This document shows positions 19,417-28,900 of a stretch of 64,000 bases of DNA, one piece after another. The position numbers were made by a program, and so were the translations under genes. The notes under the pieces are model-generated. The model made no database searches. It was not told where the DNA came from and saw nothing but the letters and a program-made list of their open reading frames with translations. The stretch is from Roseovarius dicentrarchi (GTDB taxonomy: Bacteria; Pseudomonadota; Alphaproteobacteria; Rhodobacterales; Rhodobacteraceae): positions 1 through 64,000 of the forward strand of contig NZ_QNQP01000019.1 of the NCBI RefSeq assembly GCF_003316635.1, in the 5' to 3' direction. How positions within the stretch are numbered: the stretch's first letter is position 1; each line of letters starts with the position of its first letter.

Positions 19417-20837
19417 GCGGCGCCGGATCCGCCCACGGTCAGCCCGCCGATCATCACGGTCGGCTGGCCCACGCCCACCGGCACCCACTGTCCGGCCTTG
19501 CCGCAATTGCCCATGCCGGGGTCCAGCGCCATGTCATTGCCCAGCGCGCGGATGTGCTGCAACGCGGTCGCGCCGTCCCCGATCAGGGTGGCGCCCTTGA
19601 CGGGTGCGCCGATCATGCCGTTTTGAACGCGGTACGCTTCGGTGCAGGAGAAGACGAACTTGCCGTTGGTAATATCGACCTGACCACCGCCAAAACCGAC
19701 GGCATAGATGCCATCCTTGAGGTCCGCCACGATATCGCCCGGCGCGGTATCGCCGCCCAGCATATAAGTATTGGTCATGCGCGGCATCGGCACGTGGGCG
19801 TGGCTTTCGCGGCGGCCGTTGCCGGTGGCCTGCGTGCCCATGAGGCGTGCGTTCTGGCGGTCCTGCATGAGGCCCACCAGAATGCCGTCGTCGATCAATA
19901 CATTGCGCTGCGACGGCGTTCCTTCGTCATCAATGGTGATCGAGCCGCGGCGATCGGGCATCTTGCCATCGTCCAGCACTGTCACCCCCTTTGCCGCGAT
20001 GCGCTGGCCCATCAGGCCGGCAAAGGCCGACGCGCCCTTGCGGTTGAAATCCCCTTCCAGACCGTGGCCAATCGCCTCGTGCAGCAGGATTCCGGGCCAG
20101 CCGGGGCCAAGCACGACGTCCATCACGCCCGCCGGGGCAGGCACGGCATCAAGGTTCACGACCGCGATGCGCAGCGCCTCGCGCGCCTTGGCCTGCCAGT
20201 CTGCCGGGTCGATCAGCCCATCAAGGCCCACACGCCCGCCGCCGCCGGCGGTGCCGGATTCGCGACGCCCGCCATTCTCGACGATCACCGACACGTTGAC
20301 GCGGGTCATCGGGCGCACGTCGCGCAGGTGGAGCCCGTCGGGGCGCAAGATCTCGACCTCCTGAAGTGAGGCGGAGATGACGGCAGACACCTGCACCACG
20401 CGCGGATCCAGATCACGGGCAAAGGCATCTATCTGGCGCAGCGTTTCGATCTTGACCGGGAATGACGCGCCATTGATCGGATCGTCATCTGTATAGAGCC
20501 GCCGGTTGGTGGCCTGCGGGGGCGGGGTCATCGTGCCGCCGCCGTCGCCAACGGCCAGCCGCGCGGTGCTGACGGCGCGCGTCAGCGCGGCCTCGCTGAT
20601 ATCGGAGGAATGGGCATACCCCACCGCCTCCCCGCGCACGGCGCGCAGGCCAAACCCCTCGCCCGCGTCATAGCTGGCGGTCTTGACGCGCCCGTCATCG
20701 AAAACCAGCGCTTCGCTGCGGGTCCGTTCCAGAAACAGCTCCCCGTCATCGGCGCCGCCGGTGGCGCGGCGCAGTTGCGCAAGCGCGGCATCCTTGTCCA
20801 GATTATCCTCAAACGGGCGAAAGGGGGCGTCGGGCAT
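19413..20837 (-). CDS. tldD: Metalloprotease TldD
   Basis: 474 aa, the usual length. The zinc site HEAIGHG is at residues 253-259 (HExxxH), after VVLGPGWPGILL, and the C-terminal GGGQVDITNGKFVFSCTEAY is typical. TldD pairs with TldE (PmbA) to form a protease that trims small peptides, known from microcin B17 maturation and CcdA turnover. No tldE is in the window. It is divergent from ctaC across 259 bases; the start ATG at 20837 follows GGAGCCATC-like spacing with a modest ribosome-binding site. Confidence 0.96.
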   Translation of the reverse strand: MPDAPFRPFEDNLDKDAALAQLRRATGGADDGELFLERTRSEALVFDDGRVKTASYDAGEGFGLRAVRGEAVGYAHSSDISEAALTRAVSTARLAVGDGGGTMTPPPQATNRRLYTDDDPINGASFPVKIETLRQIDAFARDLDPRVVQVSAVISASLQEVEILRPDGLHLRDVRPMTRVNVSVIVENGGRRESGTAGGGGRVGLDGLIDPADWQAKAREALRIAVVNLDAVPAPAGVMDVVLGPGWPGILLHEAIGHGLEGDFNRKGASAFAGLMGQRIAAKGVTVLDDGKMPDRRGSITIDDEGTPSQRNVLIDDGILVGLMQDRQNARLMGTQATGNGRRESHAHVPMPRMTNTYMLGGDTAPGDIVADLKDGIYAVGFGGGQVDITNGKFVFSCTEAYRVQNGMIGAPVKGATLIGDGATALQHIRALGNDMALDPGMGNCGKAGQWVPVGVGQPTVMIGGLTVGGSGAA

Positions 20838-20923
20838 GATGGCTCCTGCAAGTGGGATTCGGGGCGTGGCGAAGGGCGCGCCGGAGATTATTTTGGCAAG
20901 GCGACACTGTGACGCCGATATTT

Positions 20924-20937
20924 TTGATCTAAATCAG
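20924..20937. promoter_or_regulatory. FNR/FnrL-like binding site between tldD and ctaC
   Basis: TTGATCTAAATCAG matches the FNR consensus TTGAT-N4-ATCAA at nine of ten defined positions. It lies 87 bases before the tldD start and 160 before the ctaC start. FnrL in Rhodobacterales controls respiratory genes by oxygen, so control of the aa3 oxidase operon is plausible. No other part of 20838-21096 was assigned. Confidence 0.45.
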
Positions 20938-21096
20938 GGCAAAGGTCAGATTGTCACAACCGTCTTTCTTGTCTGTAGCTTCAGAATATGGTTTTAAAGG
21001 CTCCAGATACAACGGGGGCTGTCCACCGGGCGGCTGCCCAAGGGGCGGCAGACACCGCGACCACACTATATCCGCTTCAACCGATCAGGGTGCTTT

Positions 21097-21972
21097 ATGC
21101 GAAACAAATTCAAACTGACGGCGGCGATGGCCGCGCTAACCGCCCTGCCTGCGATGGCTCAGGACAACCTTGAGGTTGTTGGCAGGCCGACGCAAGGCGG
21201 CATGGGCTTCCAGCCTGCCGCGACCGAACTGGCCAGCGATCTGTTCTGGCTGGATGGTATGGTGCTGGTGCTGATCACAATCATCACGCTGTTCGTCGTT
21301 TCGCTGCTGGCCTACGCAATCGTGCGTTTCAACCGCAGGGCAAACCCGACGCCGGCAAAATTCACCCACAACTCGCCGATCGAAGTGGCGTGGACCATCG
21401 TGCCGATCGTGATCCTGGTCTTTATCGGGGCGTTCTCGCTGCCGGTGCTGTTCAAGCAGCAGGAGATCCCGGAGGGCGACATCAACATCAAGGTCACCGG
21501 CTATCAGTGGTACTGGGGCTATGAGTATGTCGACGAGGAATTCGGCTTTGAATCCTTCATGATCGGCGAAGGCAAGGTTCTGAACGACGAAGTCGTCGCC
21601 GAACTGGAAGAGGCAGGGTACGGCCGGGAGGATTTCCTGCTGGCCACCGACACTGCCGTTGTCGTCCCTGTCGGCAAGACTGTCGTCATGCAGGTGACCG
21701 GCGCCGACGTGATCCACAGCTGGACCATCCCCGCCTTCGGCGTCAAGCAGGACGCGGTGCCCGGCCGCCTTGCGCAGCTGTGGTTCAAGGCCGAGCGTGA
21801 GGGCATCTATTTCGGCCAGTGCAGCGAACTGTGCGGCAAGGATCACGCCTATATGCCGATCACCGTCAAGGTCGTCAGCCAGGATGCGTATGATGCGTGG
21901 CTGCTGGATGCCAAGGCGCAATATGCCGGGCTGGAGGCACCGCAAAGCTACAAAGTGGCCGCTGCGCAGTAA
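21097..21972 (+). CDS. ctaC: Cytochrome c oxidase subunit II (aa3 type)
   Basis: 291 aa. A signal peptide ends near PAMAQ (residue about 21), then two membrane helices (about 52-75 and 93-120). The periplasmic cupredoxin domain binds the dinuclear CuA centre with the visible ligands H in DVIHSW and the cluster [12 protein letters not shown]. The segment [10 protein letters not shown] is the aromatic path for electron entry from cytochrome c. No heme c motif is attached. It opens the cta gene cluster; subunit I (ctaD) is not in the window, as is usual for Rhodobacterales where it is encoded elsewhere. Confidence 0.97.
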   Translation: MRNKFKLTAAMAALTALPAMAQDNLEVVGRPTQGGMGFQPAATELASDLFWLDGMVLVLITIITLFVVSLLAYAIVRFNRRANPTPAKFTHNSPIEVAWTIVPIVILVFIGAFSLPVLFKQQEIPEGDINIKVTGYQWYWGYEYVDEEFGFESFMIGEGKVLNDEVVAELEEAGYGREDFLLATDTAVVVPVGKTVVMQVTGADVIHSWTIPAFGVKQDAVPGRLAQLWFKAEREGIYFGQCSELCGKDHAYMPITVKVVSQDAYDAWLLDAKAQYAGLEAPQSYKVAAAQ

Positions 21973-22110
21973 ACGTTGATCCAAAGACGCGCTCGTCTGC
22001 ATCGGCACCGGGCGCGGGAACTACACAATCGCCCGGCAGTTGCCGGGCGGTATGGGTGCAATAAGACGCTGACAGCGGACAAGGGCAGGTGCCCGGAAGC
22101 GGAGTGAAAC

Positions 22111-23082
22111 ATGAGCGATGCAAGCCTGAACGCCAGCAATGTGCAGACCTGCGATGCCCAGCCGCAAGAGGCGGGATTCGGCGATTTCTTTGCCTTGCTG
22201 AAACCGCGGGTGATGTCGCTGGTAGTGTTCACCGCGCTGGTTGGCCTTCTGGCGGCTCCGGTGCCTGTGCATCCCTTTGTCGGCTTTGTTGCGATCCTGT
22301 TCATCGCCATCGGTGGCGGCGCCTCTGGCGCGCTGAACATGTGGTGGGATGCCGATATCGACCGCATCATGAAGCGGACCCGCAGCCGTCCCATTCCCGC
22401 AGGGCGCATCACCGAAGGCGAGGCGTTCGGATTTGGCATCGCGCTGTCGGCGATTTCGGTCATCATGCTGGGTCTGGCGACAAATTTCGTCGCTGCCGGG
22501 CTGCTGGCATTCACAATCTTTTTCTACGTCGTCATCTACTCCATGTGGCTCAAACGCTGGACGCCGCAGAATATCGTGATTGGCGGCGCTGCCGGCGCAT
22601 TCCCTCCGATGATCGGCTGGGCGGCGGCGACCGGCGGCATCTCGATTGAATCGGTGTTGATGTTTACGCTGGTGTTCGCATGGACACCGCCGCATTTCTG
22701 GGCATTGGCCCTGTTCATGAAGTCCGATTACGACGAGGCCGGCGTGCCGATGCTGACCTCGACCCATGGCCGCCGCGTCACGCGAAACCATATCCTGGCC
22801 TACACGATCATTCTGGTGCCGGTGTCCTTTGCGCTGGCCTTCACGTCAATCGGCGGGCCGGCGTATATGATTGCCGCCGTGCTGCTGAACGCGCTGTTCC
22901 TGCGCGGCGCATGGGCCATCTGGCGCCGGGACGAGGCGGCAGCACAGGCTGATGGGTATGCCACCGAAAAGAAGGTGTTCAAGCATTCGCTCTACTACCT
23001 GTTCGGCCTTTTCGTCGCGATCCTGATCGACGCCACATTGCGCGCCATGGCCATCGTGCCGGCCGCAGGCTGGGTGCTGTAA
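22111..23082 (+). CDS. ctaB: Protoheme IX farnesyltransferase (heme O synthase)
   Basis: 323 aa, polytopic. The UbiA-family prenyltransferase motifs are intact: [19 protein letters not shown] (first Asp-rich site) and the second site near [20 protein letters not shown]. It attaches a farnesyl chain to heme b, giving heme O, the precursor of the heme A used by the aa3 oxidase. A ribosome-binding site (AAGCGGAG) precedes the ATG at 22111. Its TAA stop overlaps the next ATG (TAATG). Location between ctaC and ctaG fits its role in the same complex. Confidence 0.96.
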   Translation: MSDASLNASNVQTCDAQPQEAGFGDFFALLKPRVMSLVVFTALVGLLAAPVPVHPFVGFVAILFIAIGGGASGALNMWWDADIDRIMKRTRSRPIPAGRITEGEAFGFGIALSAISVIMLGLATNFVAAGLLAFTIFFYVVIYSMWLKRWTPQNIVIGGAAGAFPPMIGWAAATGGISIESVLMFTLVFAWTPPHFWALALFMKSDYDEAGVPMLTSTHGRRVTRNHILAYTIILVPVSFALAFTSIGGPAYMIAAVLLNALFLRGAWAIWRRDEAAAQADGYATEKKVFKHSLYYLFGLFVAILIDATLRAMAIVPAAGWVL

Positions 23083-23258
23083 TGTCTTTTCCCAAACAGC
23101 ACGAAATTCATACCCGCCGCTTTAGCCGCAACCTTGGCCTTGGGCTGGTTCTGGCCGCTTTCGTGGCGCTGATTTTCGGCCTGACGGTGGCCAAGGTCAG
23201 TCAGGATGAATTCACGGTTCCGGACGTTGGAAAGGGGGCAAGCTATGGCCAAGACTGA
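23082..23258 (+). CDS. 58-residue membrane protein between ctaB and ctaG
   Basis: Too short for most gene tracks but well supported: the ATG overlaps the ctaB stop (TAATG) and its own stop lies 14 bases inside ctaG. It has a short basic N-terminus (HTRRFSRN), one membrane helix ([20 protein letters not shown]) and a 20-residue tail. Small one-helix proteins at this position are frequent in Rhodobacterales cta clusters, and they probably assist oxidase assembly. A function cannot be assigned from sequence. Confidence 0.75.
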   Translation: MSFPKQHEIHTRRFSRNLGLGLVLAAFVALIFGLTVAKVSQDEFTVPDVGKGASYGQD

Positions 23259-23829
23259 TCGCACGCAGCGCACCGCGCTTAAACTGGTCGGAGTTGTGCT
23301 GACGATGGGCGCGCTGGCCTGGGCGTCTGTGCCGTTCTACGACTGGTTTTGCCGCGTCACCGGCTTTGGCGGTGTGACCGGCGTGGCCGCTGCCGAATCG
23401 GATGTGGTTCTGGACCAGACCATCAAGGTCCGCTTTGACGGCAGCCTGTCGCGCGACATGCCCTGGGAATTCAAGCCTGAGGTCCGCGAAATGGAGTTGC
23501 GCATCGGCGAGACTGGGCTCGCATTTTACGAGGCGTACAACCCGACGGATCGCCCGGTGGCCGGGCAGGCGTCCTATAACGTGACACCCTACGAGGCGGG
23601 CGGTTTTTTCGAAAAGATCGAGTGCTTTTGCTTCACCGAACAGGTGCTGCAACCGGGCGAGCGTGTGGATATGCCGGTGACGTTTTACGTCGATCCGGCC
23701 ATCGTGACAGACCGCGATGCGAAATATACCAAGGTCATCACCCTGTCCTACACATTTTACGAGATCGACCTGCCTGAAAAACAGGCGGCACTTGCGCAAG
23801 ACGACGAAACCGGTAGAAACGTAAATTAA
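23245..23829 (+). CDS. ctaG: Cytochrome c oxidase assembly protein CtaG/Cox11
   Basis: 194 aa from ATG 23245, with GGAAAGGGGG just upstream; the longer frame starts inside the small ORF. One N-terminal membrane helix ([20 protein letters not shown]) anchors a periplasmic domain. The copper-binding motif [12 protein letters not shown] is intact, preceded by [12 protein letters not shown]. Cox11 delivers copper to the CuB site of subunit I. It sits directly ahead of subunit III in the oxidase cluster. Confidence 0.96.
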   Translation: MAKTDRTQRTALKLVGVVLTMGALAWASVPFYDWFCRVTGFGGVTGVAAAESDVVLDQTIKVRFDGSLSRDMPWEFKPEVREMELRIGETGLAFYEAYNPTDRPVAGQASYNVTPYEAGGFFEKIECFCFTEQVLQPGERVDMPVTFYVDPAIVTDRDAKYTKVITLSYTFYEIDLPEKQAALAQDDETGRNVN

Positions 23830-23964
23830 ACGGCTGCGGGCGCACCCGAAAGGGTCCGTTTCAGGCCGTAACGAAGCAAAAGAACGTCGCACAGAAGGTC
23901 GCGCTTAGCCATTTGTAAGGTTTTGAGCGATATGTCTGAGGCCCGTCCACGAGGGAACACTAAG

Positions 23965-24777
23965 ATGGCACACGAAAAGAACCACGACTACCACATTCTA
24001 CCCCCGTCTTTATGGCCCCTCCTGGGGTCGGTCGCGGCGTTCGTCATGTTGTTCGGCGCCGTTCTGTGGATGTCGCCGCAGGTTGACAACAACCAGCCAT
24101 GGCTGTTCCTGGCCGGGCTTGCGGGCGTGCTGTATACCATGTTCGGCTGGTGGTCGGAAACCGTGGCAGAAAATCAGGCGGGTGATCACACGCCGGTGGT
24201 GCGGATCGGCCTGCGCTACGGCTATATCATGTTCATCATGTCCGAAGTGATGTTCTTTGCCGCATGGTTCTGGGCGTTTTTCAAAAATGCGATGTACCCG
24301 ATGGGCGAATTTTCGCCCGGTATCGACGGTGTCTGGCCTCCCGTGGGTATCGAGACGTTCGATCCTTGGCATCTGCCGCTGATCAACACGCTGATCCTGC
24401 TTTGCTCGGGCGCGGCGGCAACATGGGCGCACCACGCCCTGGTGCATGAAAACAACCGCGAAGACATGAAGAAAGGTCTGGCGCTGGCTGTTGTTCTGGG
24501 CATCCTGTTCACCATCTTCCAGCTTTACGAATACAGCCACGCGGCGTTCGGTTTTTCCGGCAACGTCTATGGTGGCATCTTCTTCATGACCACGGGCTTC
24601 CACGGCTTTCACGTCTTTATCGGCACGATCTTTCTGTTCATCTGCCTTCTGCGCACGATGCGCGGCCATTTCACCCCCGACAATCACATCGGGCTTGAGG
24701 CGGCGGCATGGTATTGGCATTTCGTCGATGTTGTCTGGTTGTTCCTGTTTGCAGCGATCTACATCTGGGGCGGCTGA
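23965..24777 (+). CDS. ctaE: Cytochrome c oxidase subunit III
   Basis: 270 aa from the ATG at 23965 (GAGGGA eight bases before); an upstream GTG/ATG in the same frame lacks support. Seven membrane helices are predicted. Family landmarks are [58 protein letters not shown] and the C-terminal [14 protein letters not shown]. It stabilises proton uptake in the aa3 oxidase. A strong terminator follows 47 bases later, suggesting that most transcripts of the cta genes end here. Confidence 0.97.
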   Translation: MAHEKNHDYHILPPSLWPLLGSVAAFVMLFGAVLWMSPQVDNNQPWLFLAGLAGVLYTMFGWWSETVAENQAGDHTPVVRIGLRYGYIMFIMSEVMFFAAWFWAFFKNAMYPMGEFSPGIDGVWPPVGIETFDPWHLPLINTLILLCSGAAATWAHHALVHENNREDMKKGLALAVVLGILFTIFQLYEYSHAAFGFSGNVYGGIFFMTTGFHGFHVFIGTIFLFICLLRTMRGHFTPDNHIGLEAAAWYWHFVDVVWLFLFAAIYIWGG

Positions 24778-24824
24778 ACAGTCGGATAAAACTCTGCACT
24801 GCGCGGGGATTCGTACAACATTAG

Positions 24825-24857
24825 AAAAATGCGGAAGGGACAGCCTTCCGCATTTTT
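24825..24857. terminator. Bidirectional Rho-independent terminator after ctaE
   Basis: AAAAATGCGGAAGG and CCTTCCGCATTTTT form a perfect 14-bp stem with a 5-base loop and an A/T tract on either side. It lies between ctaE and the same-strand surf1, so expression of surf1 and thrC would need read-through or a promoter of its own. Confidence 0.9.
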
Positions 24858-24879
24858 GCCTTGAAGAGGATCACAGGTG

Positions 24880-25557
24880 ATGCGGCGGATCGCGGTTCCA
24901 CTGATATTTGGTCTGCTGGGCGCGGCCATTTTATTGTCGCTGGGGGTTTGGCAGTTGCAGCGCCTGACATGGAAGCAGGCCATCCTGGCGGATATCGACG
25001 CGCGCATCGCGGGCGCCCCGGCGTCCCTGCCGCAGCAGATTGATCCAGAGCGCGATAAATACAGCCCTGTCACCGTCACCGGCGCGTTGGCGGCCCCCGA
25101 ATTGCATGTTCTGGTCGGGGCCAAGGACTTGGGCGCGGGATATCGCCTGATCCAACCGCTGGAGGTCGGATCCCGCCGCATTATGGTCGATCGCGGATTT
25201 GTCCCGCTGGAGGCGAAAGACGCGCCGCGCGCGATGGGCAATGTGCGCCTGATTGGCAATCTGCACTGGCCGCAGGAAACGGACAGTTACACCCCTGCGC
25301 CGGATCTGGACGAGAATATATGGTTTGCCCGCGATGTCCCTGCCATGGCCGCCGCGTTGGAGACCGAGCCTGTGTTGCTGGTTGTTCGCAGCCAAGAGGG
25401 CGGCACGCCGGACAGTATAACGCCCCTGCCGGTTGGCAGTGCGGGAATTGCGAACGACCATTTACAATACGCGATCACTTGGTTCTCACTGGCCCTTATC
25501 TGGCTGGCGATGACAGGCTATCTGCTGTGGCGCGTGCGCCGCGTCGCGCAAAACTGA
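24880..25557 (+). CDS. SURF1 family protein, oxidase assembly
   Basis: 225 aa from ATG 24880 (a GTG one codon earlier is possible; AGAGGA lies before both). Two membrane helices flank a periplasmic domain: the first at residues 4-24, the second near the C-terminus (ITWFSLALIWLAMTGYLLW). SURF1 signatures are GVWQLQRLTWKQ and the GYRLIQPLEV ... VDRGFVP segments. The family helps insert heme a into subunit I. Gene order after ctaE is as expected. Confidence 0.93.
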   Translation: MRRIAVPLIFGLLGAAILLSLGVWQLQRLTWKQAILADIDARIAGAPASLPQQIDPERDKYSPVTVTGALAAPELHVLVGAKDLGAGYRLIQPLEVGSRRIMVDRGFVPLEAKDAPRAMGNVRLIGNLHWPQETDSYTPAPDLDENIWFARDVPAMAAALETEPVLLVVRSQEGGTPDSITPLPVGSAGIANDHLQYAITWFSLALIWLAMTGYLLWRVRRVAQN

Positions 25558-25572
25558 TGTGAGGTTTGAGAC

Positions 25573-26961
25573 ATGAAATATATCTCCACGCGGGGTCAGG
25601 CCCCGATCCTGAGCTTTGAAGAGGCGATGCTGACGGGGCTTGCGCGCGACGGCGGCTTGTACCTGCCTGAAACCATCCCCCAGATGTCTCAGGCAGAGAT
25701 CGCCGCGCTTGCGGGCCTGAGCTATGAGGAGGCGGCGTTTCGCATCATGCGCCCCTATATCGGCGACGCGTTCACCGATACCGAATTTCAGGACATCATC
25801 GCGCGCGCCTATGCCGGATTTGCCCATGCCGCACGTGCGCCCCTCGTGCAGCTGGCGCCGGGGCATCACTTGCTGGAGCTGTTTCACGGCCCGACCTTGG
25901 CGTTCAAGGATTTCGCGATGCAGCTGATCGGCCAGCTGTTCGAGGCATCGCTCAAACGCAGCGGCAGCCGCGTTTGCATCGTGGGTGCGACCAGCGGCGA
26001 TACCGGGTCCGCTGCAATCGACGCGTTTCGCGGGCTGGAGATGGTGGATGTGTTCATCCTTTATCCGCACGGTCGCGTATCCGAGGTGCAGCGCCGCCAG
26101 ATGAGCACCCCGACCGAAGGGAACGTGCATGCCTTGGCGATGACCGGCCATTTTGACGATTGTCAGGCCCGCGTTAAGGATATGTTCAATGATTTCGCGT
26201 TTCGTGATGCTGTCGGCCTTGCCGGGGTCAACAGCATCAACTGGGCGCGCGTTCTGGCGCAGGTGGTGTATTATTTCACCTCTGCCGTTGCGTTGGGCGC
26301 ACCGCATCGCAAGGTCAGCTTTACCGTGCCGACAGGTAATTTCGGGGACGTCTTTGCCGGCTATATCGCCAAACGCATGGGGCTGCCCATCGACCGTCTG
26401 GTTGTGGCGACAAACCAGAACGACATCCTGCACCGCTGCCTGAGCGGCGGCGGCTACACCCCGGACGGGGTCATCCCGTCGATCAGCCCGTCGATGGACA
26501 TTCAGGTGTCCTCCAACTTCGAACGCGCGCTGTTCGAGGCATATGACCGCGATGCGCCCGCCACCGCCCAACTGATGGAGGAACTGAAGGCCGGCGGGTT
26601 CACCGTCAGCCAGGGCGCGCTTGAGGCCCTGCGCGAGACGTTCGATTCCGGCCGCGCGGACGAGGATCAGACCCGCGCCGCGATTCGCCGCACGTGGGAG
26701 CAGACCGGCGAATTGCTGTGCCCGCACGGCGCCATCGGCGTGCATGTGGCCGAGCAGCATCTGGACCCCGCCACCCCGATGATTACGCTGGCCACGGCGC
26801 ATCCGGCCAAATTCCCCGCAGCGGTGGAGGAGGCGAGCGGCCAGCACCCCCCCTTGCCCCCGCATATGGCGGACCTGTATGAGCGGGATGAACGGATCAC
26901 CGAGGTCGACAATGACCTTGGCGCCATCGAGACCCTCATCAAAGAACGGATCGCGCGTTGA
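25573..26961 (+). CDS. thrC: Threonine synthase
   Basis: 462 aa, the long class of threonine synthase. PLP is expected on Lys112 in GPTLAFKDFAMQL; CIVGATSGDTGSAAIDAFRG follows and binds the cofactor phosphate, and VPTGNFGDVFAGYIAKRMG is typical. It converts O-phosphohomoserine to threonine. It follows surf1 by 15 bases with AGGTTTGAGAC before the ATG, and overlaps the M16 peptidase start by TTGA. The link of thrC to the oxidase cluster is positional, not metabolic, and is conserved in Rhodobacterales. Confidence 0.97.
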   Translation: MKYISTRGQAPILSFEEAMLTGLARDGGLYLPETIPQMSQAEIAALAGLSYEEAAFRIMRPYIGDAFTDTEFQDIIARAYAGFAHAARAPLVQLAPGHHLLELFHGPTLAFKDFAMQLIGQLFEASLKRSGSRVCIVGATSGDTGSAAIDAFRGLEMVDVFILYPHGRVSEVQRRQMSTPTEGNVHALAMTGHFDDCQARVKDMFNDFAFRDAVGLAGVNSINWARVLAQVVYYFTSAVALGAPHRKVSFTVPTGNFGDVFAGYIAKRMGLPIDRLVVATNQNDILHRCLSGGGYTPDGVIPSISPSMDIQVSSNFERALFEAYDRDAPATAQLMEELKAGGFTVSQGALEALRETFDSGRADEDQTRAAIRRTWEQTGELLCPHGAIGVHVAEQHLDPATPMITLATAHPAKFPAAVEEASGQHPPLPPHMADLYERDERITEVDNDLGAIETLIKERIAR

Positions 26962-28220
26962 CGGTAAACCTGACCACACTTTCCAACGGCTTTCGCGTCG
27001 TGACCGAGGCGATGCCGGGCCTGCAATCGGCGGCCGTTGGCGTCTGGGTGCTGGCCGGTGCGCGCAACGAAGAGACGGCGCAGAACGGCATTGCGCATTT
27101 TCTGGAGCATATGGCGTTCAAGGGCACGCACCGCCGCAGCGCCCTGCAAATAGCCGAGGCGATCGAGGATGTGGGCGGCTATATCAACGCCTATACCAGC
27201 CGCGAAGTCACTGCGTATTACGCCCGTGTGCTGAAGGATGACGTGCCGCTGGCGCTGGACGTGGTTGGGGATATCCTGCGTCATTCGACGTTTGACCCCA
27301 AGGAAATAGAGATTGAACGCGGCGTGATCTTGCAGGAAATCGGTCAGGCGCTGGATACGCCCGATGACATCATTTTCGACTGGCTACAGGAAAAGGCGTA
27401 TCCCGATCACCCGCTGGGCCGTGCCATCCTCGGCCAGCACGAAGGGGTGGCGCGCTTCAGCCGCGCCGATCTGACCGGCTTTGTCGATCAGCATTACCGC
27501 CCCGGCCAGATGGTGCTGTCGGCGGCAGGCGCGGTCGATCACGACGCACTGGTCAAGGCTGCTGAGGCGATGTTTGGCGATATGGCACAGGGCGATGCGC
27601 CCATCGCGCCGCCCGCGCGGTTTCAGGGCGGCGAAAGCCGCACCATCAAGACGCTGGAGCAGGCGCATATGGCGCTGGCATTCGAATCGCCCGCCTATGG
27701 CGACGACCAGATCCATGCGGCGCAGATCTATGCCACCGCCCTGGGCGGCAGCATGTCATCGCGCCTGTTTCAGGAAATCCGCGAAAAGCGGGGGCTGTGC
27801 TACACGATCTACGCGCAAGCGGGCGCCTATGCGGATACCGGCATGATGACGGTCTATGCGGGCACATCGGGCGAATCCATGGTGGGCCTTGCCGAGATCA
27901 CGATTGACGAGATGAAACGCGCGGCTGGCGATATGCGCCCCGACGAGATTGAGCGCGCCCGCGCCCAGATGAAGGCCGGGCTGCTGATGGGGCTGGAGAG
28001 CCCCAGCAACCGGGCCGAGCGTCTGGCGCGGATGATCCAGATCTGGGGCCGTGTGCCGGGGCTGGAAGAAGTGGTAGAGAAAATTGATGCCGTGACGCTG
28101 GCGGATGTGCGCACACTGGCCGAGACAATCGCGCAGGATGCGCCTGCCGCGCTTGCGCTGTACGGGCCGGTGCAGGATGCGCCGACGCTGGAGGCCCTCC
28201 AGACACGGCGCGCGGCCTGA
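26958..28220 (+). CDS. M16-family zinc peptidase (mitochondrial-processing-peptidase-like)
   Basis: 420 aa from a TTG that overlaps the thrC stop (TTGA). The inverted zinc motif HFLEH is at residues 47-51 (His47, Glu50, His51), followed by MAFKGTHRRS and the downstream glutamate segment GGYINAYTSREVTAYYARVL. Two M16 repeats are present, the second without catalytic residues. The resemblance is to the beta subunit of mitochondrial processing peptidase, the family from which it arose. No signal peptide, so it probably acts in the cytoplasm. Its TGA overlaps the next ATG. Confidence 0.93.
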   Translation: MTVNLTTLSNGFRVVTEAMPGLQSAAVGVWVLAGARNEETAQNGIAHFLEHMAFKGTHRRSALQIAEAIEDVGGYINAYTSREVTAYYARVLKDDVPLALDVVGDILRHSTFDPKEIEIERGVILQEIGQALDTPDDIIFDWLQEKAYPDHPLGRAILGQHEGVARFSRADLTGFVDQHYRPGQMVLSAAGAVDHDALVKAAEAMFGDMAQGDAPIAPPARFQGGESRTIKTLEQAHMALAFESPAYGDDQIHAAQIYATALGGSMSSRLFQEIREKRGLCYTIYAQAGAYADTGMMTVYAGTSGESMVGLAEITIDEMKRAAGDMRPDEIERARAQMKAGLLMGLESPSNRAERLARMIQIWGRVPGLEEVVEKIDAVTLADVRTLAETIAQDAPAALALYGPVQDAPTLEALQTRRAA

Positions 28221-28822
28221 TGTTTTTGCCGCGTCGCAAGGTCCGCATCGAAACCGAGCGGCTGACCCTGCGCCAGCCCGCCATGCCTGATTTTCGGGAC
28301 TGGGTGCATTTGCGGCGCAGCAGTGCCGCATTTCTCAGCCGCTGGGAGCCAAGCTGGGCTGCCGATCACCTGTCGCGCAAGGGCTTTGCCAACCGTGTTT
28401 ACTGGGCACAGCGCAGCATTACGGGCGGCACGGCGCTGCCGCTGTTTTTGATCCGGCGCGAGGATGACCGCCTGCTGGGCGCGATCACGCTGGATAACCT
28501 GCGGCGCGGTCCCAGCCAGTCGGGAACGCTGGGCTATTGGATCGGCGAGAGCCATGCGCGGCAGGGCTACATGCGCGAGGCGATTCAGGCGGTGTCGCAT
28601 TACGCATTTGACCGTTTGGACATCAGCCGGATCGAGGCGGCGTGTCTGCCCTCGAATACCGCATCGCGCGGATTGCTGGAGAAATGCGGCTTTAAGTACG
28701 AGGGTGTCGCACAAAGCTATCTTCAGATTGACGGGCGGTGGCGCACGCATGTTCTGTATGCCGCGCTGCGCCATGACAGGCGCGGTCGCAGCGATGCGGG
28801 GCTGCTGGAAATAGGGCTGTAG
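28220..28822 (+). CDS. GNAT-family N-acetyltransferase (RimJ-like)
   Basis: 200 aa, starting at ATG 28220 inside the peptidase stop codon (TGATG). The N-terminal IETERLTLRQPAMPDFRDW and the acetyl-CoA loop (WIGESHARQGYMREAIQAV) with the downstream ACLPSNTASRGLLEKCGFKYEG are typical of the RimJ/RimL ribosomal-protein acetyltransferase group. RimJ acetylates the N-terminus of ribosomal protein S5 in E. coli, but substrates of this group cannot be read from sequence. It ends the cluster; an AT-rich palindromic terminator follows. Confidence 0.88.
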   Translation: MFLPRRKVRIETERLTLRQPAMPDFRDWVHLRRSSAAFLSRWEPSWAADHLSRKGFANRVYWAQRSITGGTALPLFLIRREDDRLLGAITLDNLRRGPSQSGTLGYWIGESHARQGYMREAIQAVSHYAFDRLDISRIEAACLPSNTASRGLLEKCGFKYEGVAQSYLQIDGRWRTHVLYAALRHDRRGRSDAGLLEIGL

Positions 28823-28827
28823 GACAA

Positions 28828-28846
28828 GAAAATTCTGCGAATTTTC
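28828..28846. terminator. AT-rich palindromic terminator after the acetyltransferase gene
   Basis: GAAAATTCTGCGAATTTTC, arms of 7-8 bp round a short loop, six bases after the stop codon. It is the exact reverse complement of the element at 35611-35629, which also ends a gene, so it is probably a recurrent terminator type of this genome. Confidence 0.65.
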
Positions 28847-28900
28847 CGGCGCGCCGCTTTGGCCGTTCACGCGGGGCGGTAACGGCGTTAGTGTCGCGCT

